From Thiobacillus sp. (GTDB taxonomy: Bacteria; Pseudomonadota; Gammaproteobacteria; Burkholderiales; Thiobacillaceae), in contig JAIWOS010000053.1 in the NCBI GenBank assembly GCA_020217265.1, forward strand, positions 1 through 6,502: a stretch of DNA of 6,502 nt. The letters run 5' to 3'. The notes below the pieces were generated by a model that was not told where the DNA came from, made no database searches, and saw only the letters and a list, made by a program, of their open reading frames with translations. Below, piece by piece: positions 5,891-6,502 of this stretch (its first letter is position 1; each line of letters opens with the position of its first letter). The position numbers and the translations under genes are program-made.

Positions 5891-6502
5891 GGAGTGAGGT
5901 CGGTGAGTTCGCGCAGGAGCTGGCGAGTATAAAGCGGCTTCGCGCCCAGGGTATGGTTGATGAGGCTGCGCATCAGCGCCTTGGCCTCGACGAGCGTGGC
6001 GGGGTCGTCGAAGCGGTCGGCCGCGAGGTCGAGCAGGGTTTTCCCGCTCACCGGGCAGCCCGGCTGCCCCAGGTCGGGCAAGGCGCCGCGCTCGGGCTGA
6101 TAGACATAGCGCGCGCCGGCCGCGATGGGCGTGCCGGTATCGGCCTCGTGGTCGAAGGTGGCGCCGTAGCCGATGTCGGCGAGCAGGTTCTTTTCGAAGC
6201 GGCGCAGGATCTTCTCCAAATCGCCGCCTTCGCCCGCCAGCATCGCGAGGGTTTCGGTGTAGCGGTCGTACAGCGCTTCGTGCGCGTCGCCGCGCGCGAG
6301 CACGCGCAGCAACAGTTCGTTGAGATAGAAGCCGCACATGAGGCCGCGCCCCTGCGGCGCCGCGATGCCGCCCTGCCATTCGGCGGCGTGCAGGGTCTTG
6401 AGCTCGGACTTGCCGAACCATGACAGCAACAGCGGCGTAAAGGGCTGCATCAAGCCGCGCAGGGCGGACGCCGGCCGGCGCGCGCCGCGCGCGATGAGGG
6501 CG
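5887..6502 (-). CDS. recO: DNA repair protein RecO (5' end outside window)
   Basis: RecO works with RecF and RecR to load RecA onto SSB-coated single-stranded DNA at gaps. About 204 C-terminal residues are visible; roughly 40 N-terminal residues (the start of the OB fold) lie beyond the right edge. The frame is open to the edge, and the first visible residues [16 protein letters not shown] followed by [21 protein letters not shown] match the typical RecO OB-fold segment, so the TTG and ATG near 6453 and 6450 are internal codons, not the start. The helical domain includes [20 protein letters not shown] and [12 protein letters not shown], typical RecO positions. Only scattered cysteines are present, so no zinc-binding cluster is evident. 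It ends TDLTP and its TGA overlaps the pdxJ ATG, matching the recO-pdxJ order common in beta- and gammaproteobacteria. Confidence 0.95.
   Translation of the reverse strand, partial: ALIARGARRPASALRGLMQPFTPLLLSWFGKSELKTLHAAEWQGGIAAPQGRGLMCGFYLNELLLRVLARGDAHEALYDRYTETLAMLAGEGGDLEKILRRFEKNLLADIGYGATFDHEADTGTPIAAGARYVYQPERGALPDLGQPGCPVSGKTLLDLAADRFDDPATLVEAKALMRSLINHTLGAKPLYTRQLLRELTDLTP

Noticed and set aside
5891..6421. Upstream in-frame extension of pdxJ that would give a 420-residue protein
   Set aside because: The added residues are arginine-rich out-of-frame recO sequence. PdxJ family proteins start at [11 protein letters not shown], and recO is clearly coded in the other frame.
1..6502. 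CRISPR array, insertion sequence, tRNA or phage-type genes
   Set aside because: No spaced direct repeats, transposase-like proteins, cloverleaf sequences or attachment-site duplications were seen. The window is filled by conserved housekeeping genes plus one unassigned membrane protein.

Overview
The window is a dense, GC-rich stretch of an ordinary bacterial chromosome, most likely from a betaproteobacterium. The evidence is the yajC-secD-secF order, a 243-residue PdxJ encoded directly after recO, GC-heavy third codon positions, and protein variants such as the SecF 'GYSVNESVVVFDRIREN' motif. The genus cannot be fixed from the sequence; a Thiobacillus/Azoarcus-like lineage is a guess.

Left part (1-672): the 3' end of an M48-family zinc metallopeptidase gene, running in from the left edge. 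A 76-base gap follows, with a plausible extended -10 promoter just before yajC.

Central part (749-3910): yajC, secD and secF on the + strand, encoding the accessory complex of the Sec translocon that uses the proton-motive force to help pull exported proteins across the inner membrane. secD and secF are tightly coupled: the secF ribosome binding site overlaps the secD stop codon. The yajC-secD and secF-dedA gaps share one architecture. Each has a GGATCAGGG 9-mer after the stop codon, an inner 7-bp GC hairpin, a C-rich segment that can pair back to the 9-mer, and a C-rich leader without a Shine-Dalgarno before the next ATG.

Right-central part (3999-5142): a DedA-family membrane protein, then a second membrane protein of unassigned family. 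The second protein lines up with DedA in layout, with the same acidic pair nine residues apart and a similar glycine/proline re-entrant region, but it lacks the DedA arginines. It looks like a divergent DedA/VTT-fold relative and is the most interesting gene here.

Right part (5159-6502, - strand): recO (DNA repair; its 5' end lies beyond the right edge) followed by pdxJ (vitamin B6 synthesis), joined by an ATGA stop/start overlap. They converge on the + strand operon with only 16 bases between the two stop codons. acpS, which commonly follows pdxJ, is absent.

No RNA genes, insertion sequences, phage genes or CRISPR arrays were seen, and no gap between genes exceeds 90 bases. I found no convincing new multi-gene system. 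The leads are the DedA-like orphan and the paired intergenic structures.
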